A stretch of DNA of 34,201 nt from a virus, in IMG/VR virus record IMGVR_UViG_3300042545_001265, positions 1 to 34,201 of that record; one strand, given 5' to 3'. Under the pieces are notes generated by a model. That model did not search any database. It saw nothing but the letters and a program-made list of their open reading frames with translations, and was not told the DNA's origin. Below are positions 21,421 to 30,386 of this stretch, piece by piece; positions within the stretch are counted from its first letter, which is position 1, and every line of letters begins with the position of its first letter. Position numbers and translations under genes: made by a program.

Positions 21421-24400
21421 ATGGCAGGATTAACCGTAGACGAATTATCAGCATCCTTTGATGCTAGATTAGATAACAATTCACAAAATTTATTACTATG
21501 GAGTGGTTCATTTCAAACAAAATTGGATGGACTGGGTATAGCAAGTATCAATGCATTTTCAGGAGCAATCAGCACTTCTCTTACTAATTTAAGTTCAAGT
21601 GTAAGTGCAACTTCAACATCTTTTAATGCAAGAATTAATAGTAGTAATTCAAATCAAACAACACTATCGGCATCAGTAAGTGATGATGTAAGTAATTTAA
21701 ATTCCATTATAGATGGTTTAAATGATTTTAGTGCATCTATAACTTCTTCATTTAATTCTTTAAGTGCATCGGTTAGTTCAACTAGTGCATCTTTTAGTAC
21801 AAGAATTAATACGTTAAGATTGGATGCAGGTGGAGTTAGTACTGCAGATTTTAACGCACTTACACAATCATTAAGTGGTGTTATCAGTAGTAGTGCACAA
21901 TTAAATGGTGCAAGTATTACAAATTTAAGTATTACTAATTTAACAACTATTAATGAAACAAGTTCAGTAATATACTCAAGTGGTTCAAACCAATTTGGTG
22001 ATAGTTTAGCTGATAATCATATTTTAAGTGGTAGTGTAAAAATAGTTGGTAGTGGTAGTTTGAATGGTTATACAATATTAACTTCAAATGATACCGCATC
22101 TTTTTTAACTTCACTTAACGGAGCATTAAGTTCTTCGGCACAAGTATTGAATGGTAGTAATGTATTTAGTAGTTCGGCACAATTACCAACTGGGTTAGTT
22201 AGTGCAAGTTCTCAAATATTAGATGGTAGTGGATTATTTAGTAGTTCAGCACAATTACCAGCAGGTTTAGTATCTGGTTCATCTCAATTACCTGTTGGAT
22301 TAGTTAGTGCATCTTCACAAATTTTGAATGGTAGTAACATATTTAGTAGTTCGGCACAATTACCAGCGGGTTTAGTTAGTGCTAGTTCACAAGTATTAGA
22401 TGGTAGTGGATTATTTAGTTCATCTGCACAATTACCAGAAGGTTTAGTAAGTTCTTCTATTTCTACCGGTTCATTTGCAACAACTGGTTCAAACGCATTT
22501 AATGGTACACAAACAATAACTGGTTCATTAATCGTAAGTGGTAGTGGAGATGCATTATTTGTAAGTGGTGGTCAAACAGTTAGACTTGGTAGAGCTTCAT
22601 TATATACAGGAACCGGTGCATATGATGGTAATGTATTTTTACAAGGTTTACAAACTAAATTATATGCAGATAAAGTTGTGTTAGAAGCAGCAAGTGCATT
22701 GGGTGTAGAAGTAATCGGTAATACTAAATTAACCGGTTCGTTGACAGTTAGTTCATCAGCCGCAGTTGATTTAAATGTAATAGGTGCAGTAAATATAACT
22801 GGTTCATTAGAAGTATCTTCATCTAATACTTTAACTTGGTATACTCCAAAACTTGATATATACAATCCAGATCCAAGTGGAGCTTCTTCATTCCAATTAA
22901 ATAAATATAGTACTGCATTAGGTGGGTATTATAACTTTACTATTAGAAACAATGGTGATGCGAGTAATGGTGTGTGGCTTAGTAATGGTAGTCAGCCTAT
23001 TAAAATAATGACAGATGATGTTATTACGTTAAGTGGAACTAATGGTGATGCAGGCAATGTAAAAGTAATCGGTAAATTAAATGTAACCGGTTCAATTGGT
23101 ATAAGTGGTTCAATTATACCAGCAGTTGGTACAGGTACATCAACATCTTCATTCTCATTAGGTTCTGCAACAAATGCATGGAAAGACCTTTGGGTATCAA
23201 ATGGTACTATCAATTTCTTAGGTGGAGATGGTACACCACAAGGTACACTATCATCAACCGCAACAGGACTTCAATTAGGTAGTTCTACAATATCCGGTTC
23301 ATTAATGATAAGTGGTTCATTGACAACAAGTGGTAGTGTTAATATGGGAGAGGGTAATACTATTGGTAATTTTGGAAATCTTATAGTAGGTTCGTATAAT
23401 GTGGCAACAGGTTCTGCCGGTGTTGTATTTGGTAATGGTTCAAAAGCTAATGGAGAGTTTGCAGTATCACTGGGTTCTTCACTAATATCCGATGGACAAT
23501 CATCATTAGCACAAGGTGCAAATAATAAAGCATTAGCAAATTACACACACGCAGAAGGACAAACTACAAGAGCAACGGAATTAGGAGCACACTCAGAAGG
23601 TTCGGCAACTTTAGCAAATGGTCAGTTTGCACACTCAGAAGGAAGATTAACATCTGCATCCGCTGATTACGCACATGCTGAGGGGCAAGATACAAAAGCA
23701 ACTGCTGAAACTTCGCACGCAGAGGGAAGGGGTACAGTTGCATCTGGGATTAATTCTCACGCCGAAGGATATAACACTCTTGCATCTGGATTAAATGCCC
23801 ACGCAGAAGGAAGTAATACAACTGCATCTGCAGCCGTAGCACACTCCGAGGGAATTGATACGAAAGCGGTTGGACAAGGTTCGCACGCAGAAGGTACTGG
23901 TTCTTGGGCAGGTGGTAATTACTCTCACGCAGAAGGATACGGAACAAGAGCTAACGAAGATTATGAATTAGCTATCGGTAAATTTAATGCGGAAACGTAT
24001 AATGGTTCTGTATTTGTAATTGGTAATGGTACAAGTGATGCTAATAGAAGTAATATTGTTAGTGTTAATACTGGTAGTGTTGCATTTGGTGGTTCACTTT
24101 TAATGAGTGGTTCAATTATACCAGCAGTTGGTGTAGGGCAATATACTTCATCATTTAGTTTAGGTTCACCGACAGCAGCTTGGAAAGATATTTATGTATC
24201 AGATGGTACTATTAATTTCTTAGGTTCTACTGGTAATACCATTGGAAGATTAAGTGCAACCGCAGATGGATTGAGTGCACTTTCATTATTACTTGGAACA
24301 TCATCTTTTGGTGGAAATGAAGTTGGACAATTATATATTGGACAAGGTGCAACTAATAATCCAAACAACGTAGCAATTGGTAGAAATGCATTAAATTCAA

Positions 24401-25032
24401 TAGATACTTCTGGTGGTGGTGCAGATGGTATGTTTAACGTTGCAGTAGGTTCAGATGCGTTAACTCAAGTAACTAACGGTCAAGGAAATACAGCAATAGG
24501 GCATGATGCAATGGGTGGTGCCAATGGGTTTTATAATACCTCTATTGGACACTACGCTGGATATGCGGGTGGTGGAAATGGTAGTGTTTATGTAGGTTAT
24601 AACGCCGGAAGACAAATAACTAATACGGGTGCCGGAGGTGGAAACGTTGCATTAGGATATGAAGCGTTAATGAGTAATGGTACTGATGTGTTTTTTGCAG
24701 CTAACGTTGCAATTGGTAACAGGGCCGGATATTATTTAAGTGGTAGTTCACATAATAATATTATATTGGGAGATAGAACAGGTCCACAATCTTATAAAGA
24801 AGAAAATTATAAATTATATGTAGGTGATGGTGCAACTCCATTATTAACAGGTAGTTTAGAAGCGGGTAATCTTTCATTGGGAATAAATGGTGCAACTACA
24901 ATTGCAACTACATTAAATTTAAAACCACAAAATCCATTACCTACTGGAACATTGGGTACTATGGCTGTATCTGGTTCTAGTTTATATTTCCATAACGGAA
25001 CTAGTTGGAAGGCTGTATTATTAGATGCATAA
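21421..25032 (+). CDS. Long tail-fibre protein with YadA-like repeats, 1203 aa
   Basis: Very likely a trimeric tail fibre that contacts the host. The N-terminal 130 residues are Ser/Asn-rich with coiled-coil-like turns (SASVSSTSASF). Residues about 237-345 contain imperfect repeats of SSSAQLPAGLVSASSQ. Residues 710-849 are ten repeats of 14 residues starting HAEG or HSEG, as in the left-handed beta-roll head of YadA-type adhesins. Residues about 983-1120 carry NVAIG/NTAIG-type repeats. A 58-residue module occurs twice (563-620 and 897-954). The C-terminus ends with SGSSLYFHNGTSWKAVLLDA, a typical distal tip. No intramolecular chaperone or enzyme motif is seen. Transcribed from a putative late promoter and ended by a strong terminator. 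Confidence 0.85.
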   Translation: MAGLTVDELSASFDARLDNNSQNLLLWSGSFQTKLDGLGIASINAFSGAISTSLTNLSSSVSATSTSFNARINSSNSNQTTLSASVSDDVSNLNSIIDGLNDFSASITSSFNSLSASVSSTSASFSTRINTLRLDAGGVSTADFNALTQSLSGVISSSAQLNGASITNLSITNLTTINETSSVIYSSGSNQFGDSLADNHILSGSVKIVGSGSLNGYTILTSNDTASFLTSLNGALSSSAQVLNGSNVFSSSAQLPTGLVSASSQILDGSGLFSSSAQLPAGLVSGSSQLPVGLVSASSQILNGSNIFSSSAQLPAGLVSASSQVLDGSGLFSSSAQLPEGLVSSSISTGSFATTGSNAFNGTQTITGSLIVSGSGDALFVSGGQTVRLGRASLYTGTGAYDGNVFLQGLQTKLYADKVVLEAASALGVEVIGNTKLTGSLTVSSSAAVDLNVIGAVNITGSLEVSSSNTLTWYTPKLDIYNPDPSGASSFQLNKYSTALGGYYNFTIRNNGDASNGVWLSNGSQPIKIMTDDVITLSGTNGDAGNVKVIGKLNVTGSIGISGSIIPAVGTGTSTSSFSLGSATNAWKDLWVSNGTINFLGGDGTPQGTLSSTATGLQLGSSTISGSLMISGSLTTSGSVNMGEGNTIGNFGNLIVGSYNVATGSAGVVFGNGSKANGEFAVSLGSSLISDGQSSLAQGANNKALANYTHAEGQTTRATELGAHSEGSATLANGQFAHSEGRLTSASADYAHAEGQDTKATAETSHAEGRGTVASGINSHAEGYNTLASGLNAHAEGSNTTASAAVAHSEGIDTKAVGQGSHAEGTGSWAGGNYSHAEGYGTRANEDYELAIGKFNAETYNGSVFVIGNGTSDANRSNIVSVNTGSVAFGGSLLMSGSIIPAVGVGQYTSSFSLGSPTAAWKDIYVSDGTINFLGSTGNTIGRLSATADGLSALSLLLGTSSFGGNEVGQLYIGQGATNNPNNVAIGRNALNSIDTSGGGADGMFNVAVGSDALTQVTNGQGNTAIGHDAMGGANGFYNTSIGHYAGYAGGGNGSVYVGYNAGRQITNTGAGGGNVALGYEALMSNGTDVFFAANVAIGNRAGYYLSGSSHNNIILGDRTGPQSYKEENYKLYVGDGATPLLTGSLEAGNLSLGINGATTIATTLNLKPQNPLPTGTLGTMAVSGSSLYFHNGTSWKAVLLDA
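22130..22457 (+). repeat. Imperfect in-frame repeats in the tail-fibre gene
   Basis: Several near-copies of a segment encoding SSSAQLPAGLVSASSQ plus an ILNGSN or VLDGSG linker, each roughly 60-90 bases. They form the rod-like part of the fibre and are prone to recombination. Confidence 0.7.
23548..23967 (+). repeat. Ten 42-base repeats encoding HAEG/HSEG units
   Basis: Ten consecutive 14-codon units, each starting CAC or equivalent for H-A/S-E-G followed by a variable position and Thr, with no spacers. The regularity is at the protein level, with third-base changes between copies. This is the adhesin-type beta-roll. Confidence 0.85.
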
Positions 25033-25054
25033 TTTTAATATAACATAAAAAATT

Positions 25055-25086
25055 AAAGGTGGTAAGTAAAATTACCACCTTTTTTT
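25055..25086 (+). terminator. Rho-independent terminator after the tail-fibre gene
   Basis: An 11-bp perfect stem, AAAGGTGGTAA at 25055-25065 with TTACCACCTTT at 25072-25082, closes a six-base loop and continues into a T-run to 25086. It separates the fibre transcript from the baseplate genes. Confidence 0.85.
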
Positions 25087-25092
25087 ATTGTA

Positions 25093-25102
25093 TATATTTA
25101 TT
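25093..25102 (+). promoter_or_regulatory. Putative late promoter element TATATTTATT
   Basis: Located directly after the fibre terminator and 11 bases before the ATG at 25114. No -33 box is present. A new transcript is expected here, since the upstream one is terminated, which supports a promoter at this place. Confidence 0.5.
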
Positions 25103-25113
25103 AAAAAGTATTT

Positions 25114-25533
25114 ATGGCAAATGTAGACATGAATTTCCCACTATTTAAGGGAAAAACATTTAGTGATATCCTAAGTGATATTTACGATAATCAACAAAGC
25201 AAAAAGAAAAATATTTCATCTTTAATTGAAGAAATGAGAAAGTTAGTTACTAAACCAACCGATGTAATTACTATCGGTCCTATCATTACACAATTAATTG
25301 AAGCAAGTATAACCAACGATGACCACCTAATTAAGATTGCAAATATAGCACAAAAGTTAGTATTAGCAAACACTAAAAAAACAGGAGATGAAGGTTGGTT
25401 AAGTGAAGATGATAAGAAACAATTATTAGATGAGTTAGATGTGGTAGCTAAGGAAATTACACAAAGTACCGATGATAAGATTGAAGATTTAGAATTTGAA
25501 ATTGAATCATTAAAAGAAAGTATAAATAAATAA
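25114..25533 (+). CDS. Conserved-looking phage protein of unknown function, 139 aa
   Basis: Opens with FPLFKGKTFSDILSDIY and is then mostly helical, ending in an acidic coiled-coil-like region (DDKIEDLEFEIESLKESINK). No enzyme motif. First gene after the fibre terminator and coupled by a one-base overlap to the baseplate hub-like gene, so it is probably a structural or assembly component of the baseplate. Exact role unknown. Start ATG is close to the promoter box, leaving a very short leader. Confidence 0.65.
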   Translation: MANVDMNFPLFKGKTFSDILSDIYDNQQSKKKNISSLIEEMRKLVTKPTDVITIGPIITQLIEASITNDDHLIKIANIAQKLVLANTKKTGDEGWLSEDDKKQLLDELDVVAKEITQSTDDKIEDLEFEIESLKESINK

Positions 25534-26831
25534 TGGCTAATTTTTATTCATCACAACACCAATCAACCGCAGCCGCTTCTAACAAAGCTGGGATGTCAAC
25601 TGATGTTGCAATTGTACATAGTGTTGTATTAAGTATTGATGATATTAAACCACCGATATCAGAATTTGATAAATTATTTATTGAACATGAAGCCGGCGAT
25701 TATATTACGCAAGATGGATTATACTATGGTTCTATTAAATATAGAAAACCAGGTGGAGCAACTGAAACAAACGAAGACCTGTTACCTGTTGCATATCCAT
25801 TAAAGAGAGAATGTTTTCAATTACCGGTTGTAAATGAAATTGTAAAAATATACAATATTTCGGGTAAGGATTATTATGAAAAAATAACACCTGAGAATTT
25901 ACCGAATTTTAGTACAAACCCACAATTAATATTAGTTTCAACAAAACAAACAGATGAAGGAGCGGGTGCTGGTAGTACGTTGGGTAATTATCAAGAAACC
26001 TCAAACACCGGTATAGCAAGTACAACTGGTAAAAGTGGTGGTGGGGAAACTATTAAAAATGGTTTTGCAGGTAAATATTTTAAACGTAACCTAAAAACGC
26101 ATCAGTTAGCATTAAACGAAGGTGATACGATATTGCAAGGTAGGTTTGGGCAATCAATTCGTTTTAGTGGTTACATTCATGATGATAAAGATAACGGAAC
26201 AGCATTTCCAGCTTTATTGATTCGTAATGGTGAGAGTGCAGATAATCAAAAGAAAAAAATATATGATGTTGTTAGTGAAGATGTAAATAAAGATGGTACT
26301 TCAATTCAAATAACATCGGGTCAATATAAAACACTTTACGATTCAACTACTATAAAAGTTACTAAGGAAGCAAATTCAAAATACCCATCATCTGACCAAT
26401 TAATAGGTGACCAGATTGTAGTTAATAGTGGTAGAGTAATTATATCTTCAAAAAATGCAGAAACATTTTTGTTTAGTAAGAAAACATTTAGTATCTTTAC
26501 CGATGATGTTGTTACAATTGATAGTGAAAAAGGATTAAAATTTATTTCTCATAATGGTAATGTTGATATTATTGCAAAGCGTAATAAAAATATTATATTA
26601 GGAGTAAATACAGGTGGTAAAGTGTTTCATGGTAAAGATGGTGCAGACCAACAAGCTATCTTAGGTAATAAGTTAGTGGCTTTATTAGGACAATTAATCG
26701 ATGCTATAAATCTAATGCAATTTCAAACATATATCGGGCCCACAATGCCTGGACCAATAGATAAAGCAAGTTTCAATAAAATTAAAAATGAATTGAAAAA
26801 TACATTATCTAAAAATAATTACTTAGTATAA
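25533..26831 (+). CDS. Baseplate/hub-like structural protein, 432 aa
   Basis: Resembles baseplate proteins of T4-like phages from aquatic bacteria. The central GDTILQGRFGQSIRFSG (about 197-213) is the conserved segment, followed by ALLIRNG (about 226-232). Towards the C-terminus, repeated strands (VVNSGRVIISSKNAETFLFSKKTFSIFT and on) suggest a beta-helix or needle-like part. An N-terminal low-complexity region and a Gly/Thr-rich linker (TGKSGGGETIKNG) are seen. It could match the gp5 spike or a hub cap, but no lysozyme domain is present. One-base overlaps on both sides place it in the baseplate operon. Confidence 0.65.
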   Translation: MANFYSSQHQSTAAASNKAGMSTDVAIVHSVVLSIDDIKPPISEFDKLFIEHEAGDYITQDGLYYGSIKYRKPGGATETNEDLLPVAYPLKRECFQLPVVNEIVKIYNISGKDYYEKITPENLPNFSTNPQLILVSTKQTDEGAGAGSTLGNYQETSNTGIASTTGKSGGGETIKNGFAGKYFKRNLKTHQLALNEGDTILQGRFGQSIRFSGYIHDDKDNGTAFPALLIRNGESADNQKKKIYDVVSEDVNKDGTSIQITSGQYKTLYDSTTIKVTKEANSKYPSSDQLIGDQIVVNSGRVIISSKNAETFLFSKKTFSIFTDDVVTIDSEKGLKFISHNGNVDIIAKRNKNIILGVNTGGKVFHGKDGADQQAILGNKLVALLGQLIDAINLMQFQTYIGPTMPGPIDKASFNKIKNELKNTLSKNNYLV

Positions 26832-27583
26832 TGTCTTGGAAACAATTTGAAAAAGAAGTAGTAGAAAAATTAGAAACGGAGGGATTTAAAAACCCGGATG
26901 ATTTTGCTAAATTTTTTACAAATAAATACGATGAATGTGTTAAGAGAGGAGTAGATTTAGTTACCTTTAATACTGTTTTAAAAGGTAATAAAGATTTTAT
27001 GTATTCTATGATTCAAATTGCAAATTTAGTATCAATAGCAGCTACAACTCCGGCATTATACGATTTATATTTTAATATGTTAGGAGATGCGGTAGTAGGT
27101 TATTGGAGTGGTGCTAAATTAACAACATTCTTTACACCCATCATTCCTGCACCTGGAACAATTATGAATATAGGTGTAACTGATAATAGTGTTATTAATC
27201 CTGGAATTTGGGTTAAAGCAAAAGTTCCACCGATGAAAAGTGTTAGAGTATTTGTTAAAACATTTGTATCATATGCAAAAATACATTTGGCGACAGTACA
27301 AGGATTATGTAGTACAATATCATTATATCCTCCACTTTCTACACCTGGTCCCGCAATGTTACAATGGCAAGGTTTTAAAGTAGTTGAACCAAAAACAAAA
27401 TATACAAACAATCCCGCCGATAGTTATGAAGCACCAATTGATGGCGCTAAAGTAAATTTCACATTTGATAAAGGAATAGAAATATCTGTTACAAAGGTAA
27501 ATGATAATTGGTCTTTCGTAAAAGATACAAATAGTAAAAGTGGTTTTATCAAAAAAGAATTTATAACAGATAAGAAACCATAA
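26831..27583 (+). CDS. Virion/baseplate protein with C-terminal SH3-like domain, 250 aa
   Basis: The N-terminal 60 residues are helical. The middle (80-190) includes hydrophobic and Pro/Gly-rich stretches (FFTPIIPAPGTIMNIG; YPPLSTPGPAML). The last ~45 residues resemble a bacterial SH3 domain (KVNFTFDKGIEISVTKVNDNW...GFIKKEF), which usually binds cell wall or peptide. No lytic catalytic residues are recognised. Overlaps the previous gene by one base. Its place between a hub-like protein and the wedge genes suggests a tail or baseplate part that may touch peptidoglycan; this is inference. Confidence 0.55.
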   Translation: MSWKQFEKEVVEKLETEGFKNPDDFAKFFTNKYDECVKRGVDLVTFNTVLKGNKDFMYSMIQIANLVSIAATTPALYDLYFNMLGDAVVGYWSGAKLTTFFTPIIPAPGTIMNIGVTDNSVINPGIWVKAKVPPMKSVRVFVKTFVSYAKIHLATVQGLCSTISLYPPLSTPGPAMLQWQGFKVVEPKTKYTNNPADSYEAPIDGAKVNFTFDKGIEISVTKVNDNWSFVKDTNSKSGFIKKEFITDKKP

Positions 27584-27623
27584 TTAGAAAAAAACAATAA
27601 TTATATATAGAAAAAACAATTTT

Positions 27624-28085
27624 ATGGACCAAACACAATTAATCAAAGCAATAGTAAAAGTTTTAAGAGAGGATATTAGAAAAACTCTTAAAGAAGAAAT
27701 ACGAAATGCTGTTCACGAAGTGTTAAACGAACAAATTGAAACACCGAAAAAACAAGTGAACGAGAGTTACGAATTTAAATCAAAAGATGATGGTAGCTAT
27801 GGTACAATCCAATATGGACAAAGACCACAGGCAGCAAGACCTATGATATCTCCGGCTGATTTGGGATATGGTGATAATTTTAGAGAATACTCACAACCTG
27901 AACCTGCGATGGGTGGAACTCAATCAGAGTATGGTTCTTATTTACAAGGACAAGAAGAAGGTGGTATTCCATTAGAACATAAGATGGCTATGGCAGCGAG
28001 GCGAAATCCAGAAGCAGCACAATCAGTTATGAAAGCAATGACTAGAGATTATTCTCAATTAGTAAAAAAATTCAATAAGGGGTAA
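27624..28085 (+). CDS. Hypothetical structural-region protein, 153 aa
   Basis: The N-terminal 40 residues form a charged helix (LREDIRKTLKEEIRNAVHEV), followed by a Gly/Gln/Tyr-rich flexible middle (about 55-110). A C-terminal helix with an AARRNPEAAQSVMKAM core completes it. No family recognised. Preceded by an AT-rich TTATATATAG stretch at 27601-27610 that might be a promoter. It ends five bases before the gp25-like gene. Possibly a scaffolding or capsid-associated protein, but function unknown. Confidence 0.55.
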   Translation: MDQTQLIKAIVKVLREDIRKTLKEEIRNAVHEVLNEQIETPKKQVNESYEFKSKDDGSYGTIQYGQRPQAARPMISPADLGYGDNFREYSQPEPAMGGTQSEYGSYLQGQEEGGIPLEHKMAMAARRNPEAAQSVMKAMTRDYSQLVKKFNKG

Positions 28086-28090
28086 TTAAA

Positions 28091-28516
28091 TTGGCATTTG
28101 AATTAGAAAAATCGTTTGTAATTGATACACAAGATAAAAGTGTTGGAGTGTCATTGCCTATTGGTGGTGGCAACAATGGCTATTTTGGTGTAAACTATAC
28201 TACGAAAAATCAAATCAAAAGTAATTTAAAAAATTTAATATTAACAGAACCCGGTGAGAGGTTAAGTAATCCTAAATTTGGAACTCCATTAAGACAATTC
28301 ATATTTGAACCATACGAAGATGGTGATTTTGAAAGTAGAATTGAAGATGTTATAACAACAGCAATATCAACGTATTTACCATATGTTAGTATTGAATCTA
28401 TTATATTTGAAAATAACAATGATTCAAAAGATAAACATTTGGTAAATTTAGAAGTAAATTATTCAATAAACTTTTCAGCAATACCCACAACTGATACATT
28501 AACAATTTCATTATAA
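28091..28516 (+). CDS. Baseplate wedge protein, gp25-like, 141 aa (TTG start)
   Basis: Sheath-initiator/wedge protein of the gp25-W family, which nucleates the tail sheath at the baseplate. The family core is seen in LKNLILTEPGERLSNPKFGTP (about 47-67), then the RQFIFEP segment. The start is TTG: there is no other methionine codon in the frame, and AAGGGG lies just upstream. It ends one base before the gp6-like gene, the usual gene order for contractile tails. Together these firmly indicate a myovirus. Confidence 0.85.
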   Translation: MAFELEKSFVIDTQDKSVGVSLPIGGGNNGYFGVNYTTKNQIKSNLKNLILTEPGERLSNPKFGTPLRQFIFEPYEDGDFESRIEDVITTAISTYLPYVSIESIIFENNNDSKDKHLVNLEVNYSINFSAIPTTDTLTISL

Positions 28517-28517
28517 A

Positions 28518-30386
28518 ATGGCACTTAATCCAATAGATAAAAGCTGGTCTACAAACAAAAAAGACGTTAAATATGTGAATAGAGATTTCACATCTTTAAA
28601 GCAAGCATTGGTTGAATTTACTAAAACATATTTTCCAAATACCAATTCCGATTTTAGTGATGCATCTCCTGGTATGATGTTTATGGAACAGGCCGCATAT
28701 GTGGGTGATGTTCTTTCATATTATACCGATGCTCAATTAAAAGAATCATTTATTAACGTAGCAAGTAATTATTCAAATATTCTTATACACGCTCAAAACT
28801 TTGGCTATGTTCCTAAAATAAGTAGACCTGCGGTAACAACATTGACGGTATATCAAACCGTTCCATCTATATTAAATGCAACAGGAACAGGTACATCTGA
28901 GCCTGATTTTAATTATTGTGTAAAAATAAAAGAAGGAATGGAAGTTAAATCAGAATCCAATTCTAATATAATATTTACTACATTAGATATGGTAGATTTT
29001 ACCAATCCTATCAATAGAACGGTATCGGTATTAACTCAAGCTAACGGAGCACCACAATTGTATTTATTAACAAAAACAGTTCAGGCTATTAGTGCAGCGG
29101 TAGTAACGATAACAAATGATTTAGGAAGTTCATTTAAACCAAATCCTACAATTAATATTACAGATTCTAATTTTATAAAAATTATATCAGTAGTAGATGA
29201 ATCAAATAATTCATATTACGAAGTTCCATATTTGGCACAAGAAATGATTTATATAAAAGAAGCGAATGCTTCGATATATGACCAAACATTGGCATCGGGT
29301 AGTGTTGATACACCGTATAATTTAAAATTAGTTAAAACAAATAAAAGGTTTACAACTAGAATAACAGATGTAGATAATGTTCAATTAAGATTCGGCGCGG
29401 CAAGTGAAACTACTGCAGATGAAATGATTGTACCAAATACTAAAAACGTAGGATTAGGATTAAATAATTCAATTAGTAGATTAGAACAATCATTTGACCC
29501 TTCTAATTTTTTAAAAACATCTACATATGGAATTGCACCTACCGGTGAAGTTACCATTAAATATTTAGCGGGTGGTGGTATTAGTTCAAATGTTGTTTCA
29601 AATGATTTAAGAAAAATTGTTTCAATGGAATTTGATGAAGATTTATTAACATTTAATTCAACTACATCACCATTATATCAATCATCCAAAGCATCAATTG
29701 CAGTGGATAATTTAATACCTGCTACTGGTGGTAGAGGTATTGAAACATTAGATGAAATAAGAGAAAATTCAATTGCAAACTACGCATCGCAAAATAGAGC
29801 AGTAACTAAACAAGATTACGAAATTAGAGCATTATCAATGGATGCTTCATTTGGTAGTATTGCCAAAGTATATGTGGAGCAGGATTCCCAAAATAACCCA
29901 TTTGCAATCAATATGTACACACTTGGATATAATTCTAATGGAAACCTTACCCAACTAAATACAGCAACTAAAAACAACCTTAAAACCTATTTAAATGAGT
30001 ATAGGTTAATTACAGATGCTATAAATTTATTAGATGGTTATATTATTAACATTGGGGTAAATTTTGAAATAACAACATTTTCAAATTATAATAAAAGAGA
30101 AGTTGTATTAAATTGTATTCAATCAATAACAAACTATTTTAATATCTACAATAGAAAAATTAATCAACCAATTAATTTGGGTGAGTTAGAATTAGAATTA
30201 GCAAATGTAAATGGTGTAGCAACAGTTCCAAAATTAGAAATTTACAATATATGTGATGATACACATTCTCACAATGAATATGATATTAAAGCAGCAACAA
30301 AGAATAAAATTGTTTATCCATCATTAGACCCTTCTATTTTTGAATTGAAGTTTCCTAATACTGATATTAAAGGGAGAGCATTATAA
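28518..30386 (+). CDS. Baseplate wedge protein, gp6-like, 622 aa
   Basis: Large wedge subunit, equivalent in role to T4 gp6 or phage P2 gpJ, which links wedges into the baseplate ring. Recognised by the N-terminal VNRDFTSLKQALVEFTKTYF and by the adjacent DASPGMMFMEQAAYVGDVL and YYTDAQLKESFI helices. Further on, ENSIANYASQNRAVTKQDYE (about 416-435) is the usual C-terminal family block. Length close to T4 gp6 (660). It follows gp25 and overlaps the next gene by one base. Confidence 0.88.
   Translation: MALNPIDKSWSTNKKDVKYVNRDFTSLKQALVEFTKTYFPNTNSDFSDASPGMMFMEQAAYVGDVLSYYTDAQLKESFINVASNYSNILIHAQNFGYVPKISRPAVTTLTVYQTVPSILNATGTGTSEPDFNYCVKIKEGMEVKSESNSNIIFTTLDMVDFTNPINRTVSVLTQANGAPQLYLLTKTVQAISAAVVTITNDLGSSFKPNPTINITDSNFIKIISVVDESNNSYYEVPYLAQEMIYIKEANASIYDQTLASGSVDTPYNLKLVKTNKRFTTRITDVDNVQLRFGAASETTADEMIVPNTKNVGLGLNNSISRLEQSFDPSNFLKTSTYGIAPTGEVTIKYLAGGGISSNVVSNDLRKIVSMEFDEDLLTFNSTTSPLYQSSKASIAVDNLIPATGGRGIETLDEIRENSIANYASQNRAVTKQDYEIRALSMDASFGSIAKVYVEQDSQNNPFAINMYTLGYNSNGNLTQLNTATKNNLKTYLNEYRLITDAINLLDGYIINIGVNFEITTFSNYNKREVVLNCIQSITNYFNIYNRKINQPINLGELELELANVNGVATVPKLEIYNICDDTHSHNEYDIKAATKNKIVYPSLDPSIFELKFPNTDIKGRAL

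Noticed and set aside
23548-23967. Regular 42-base repeat resembling a CRISPR array
   Set aside because: Repeats are in-frame, contiguous without spacers, and encode HAEG units of a tail fibre.
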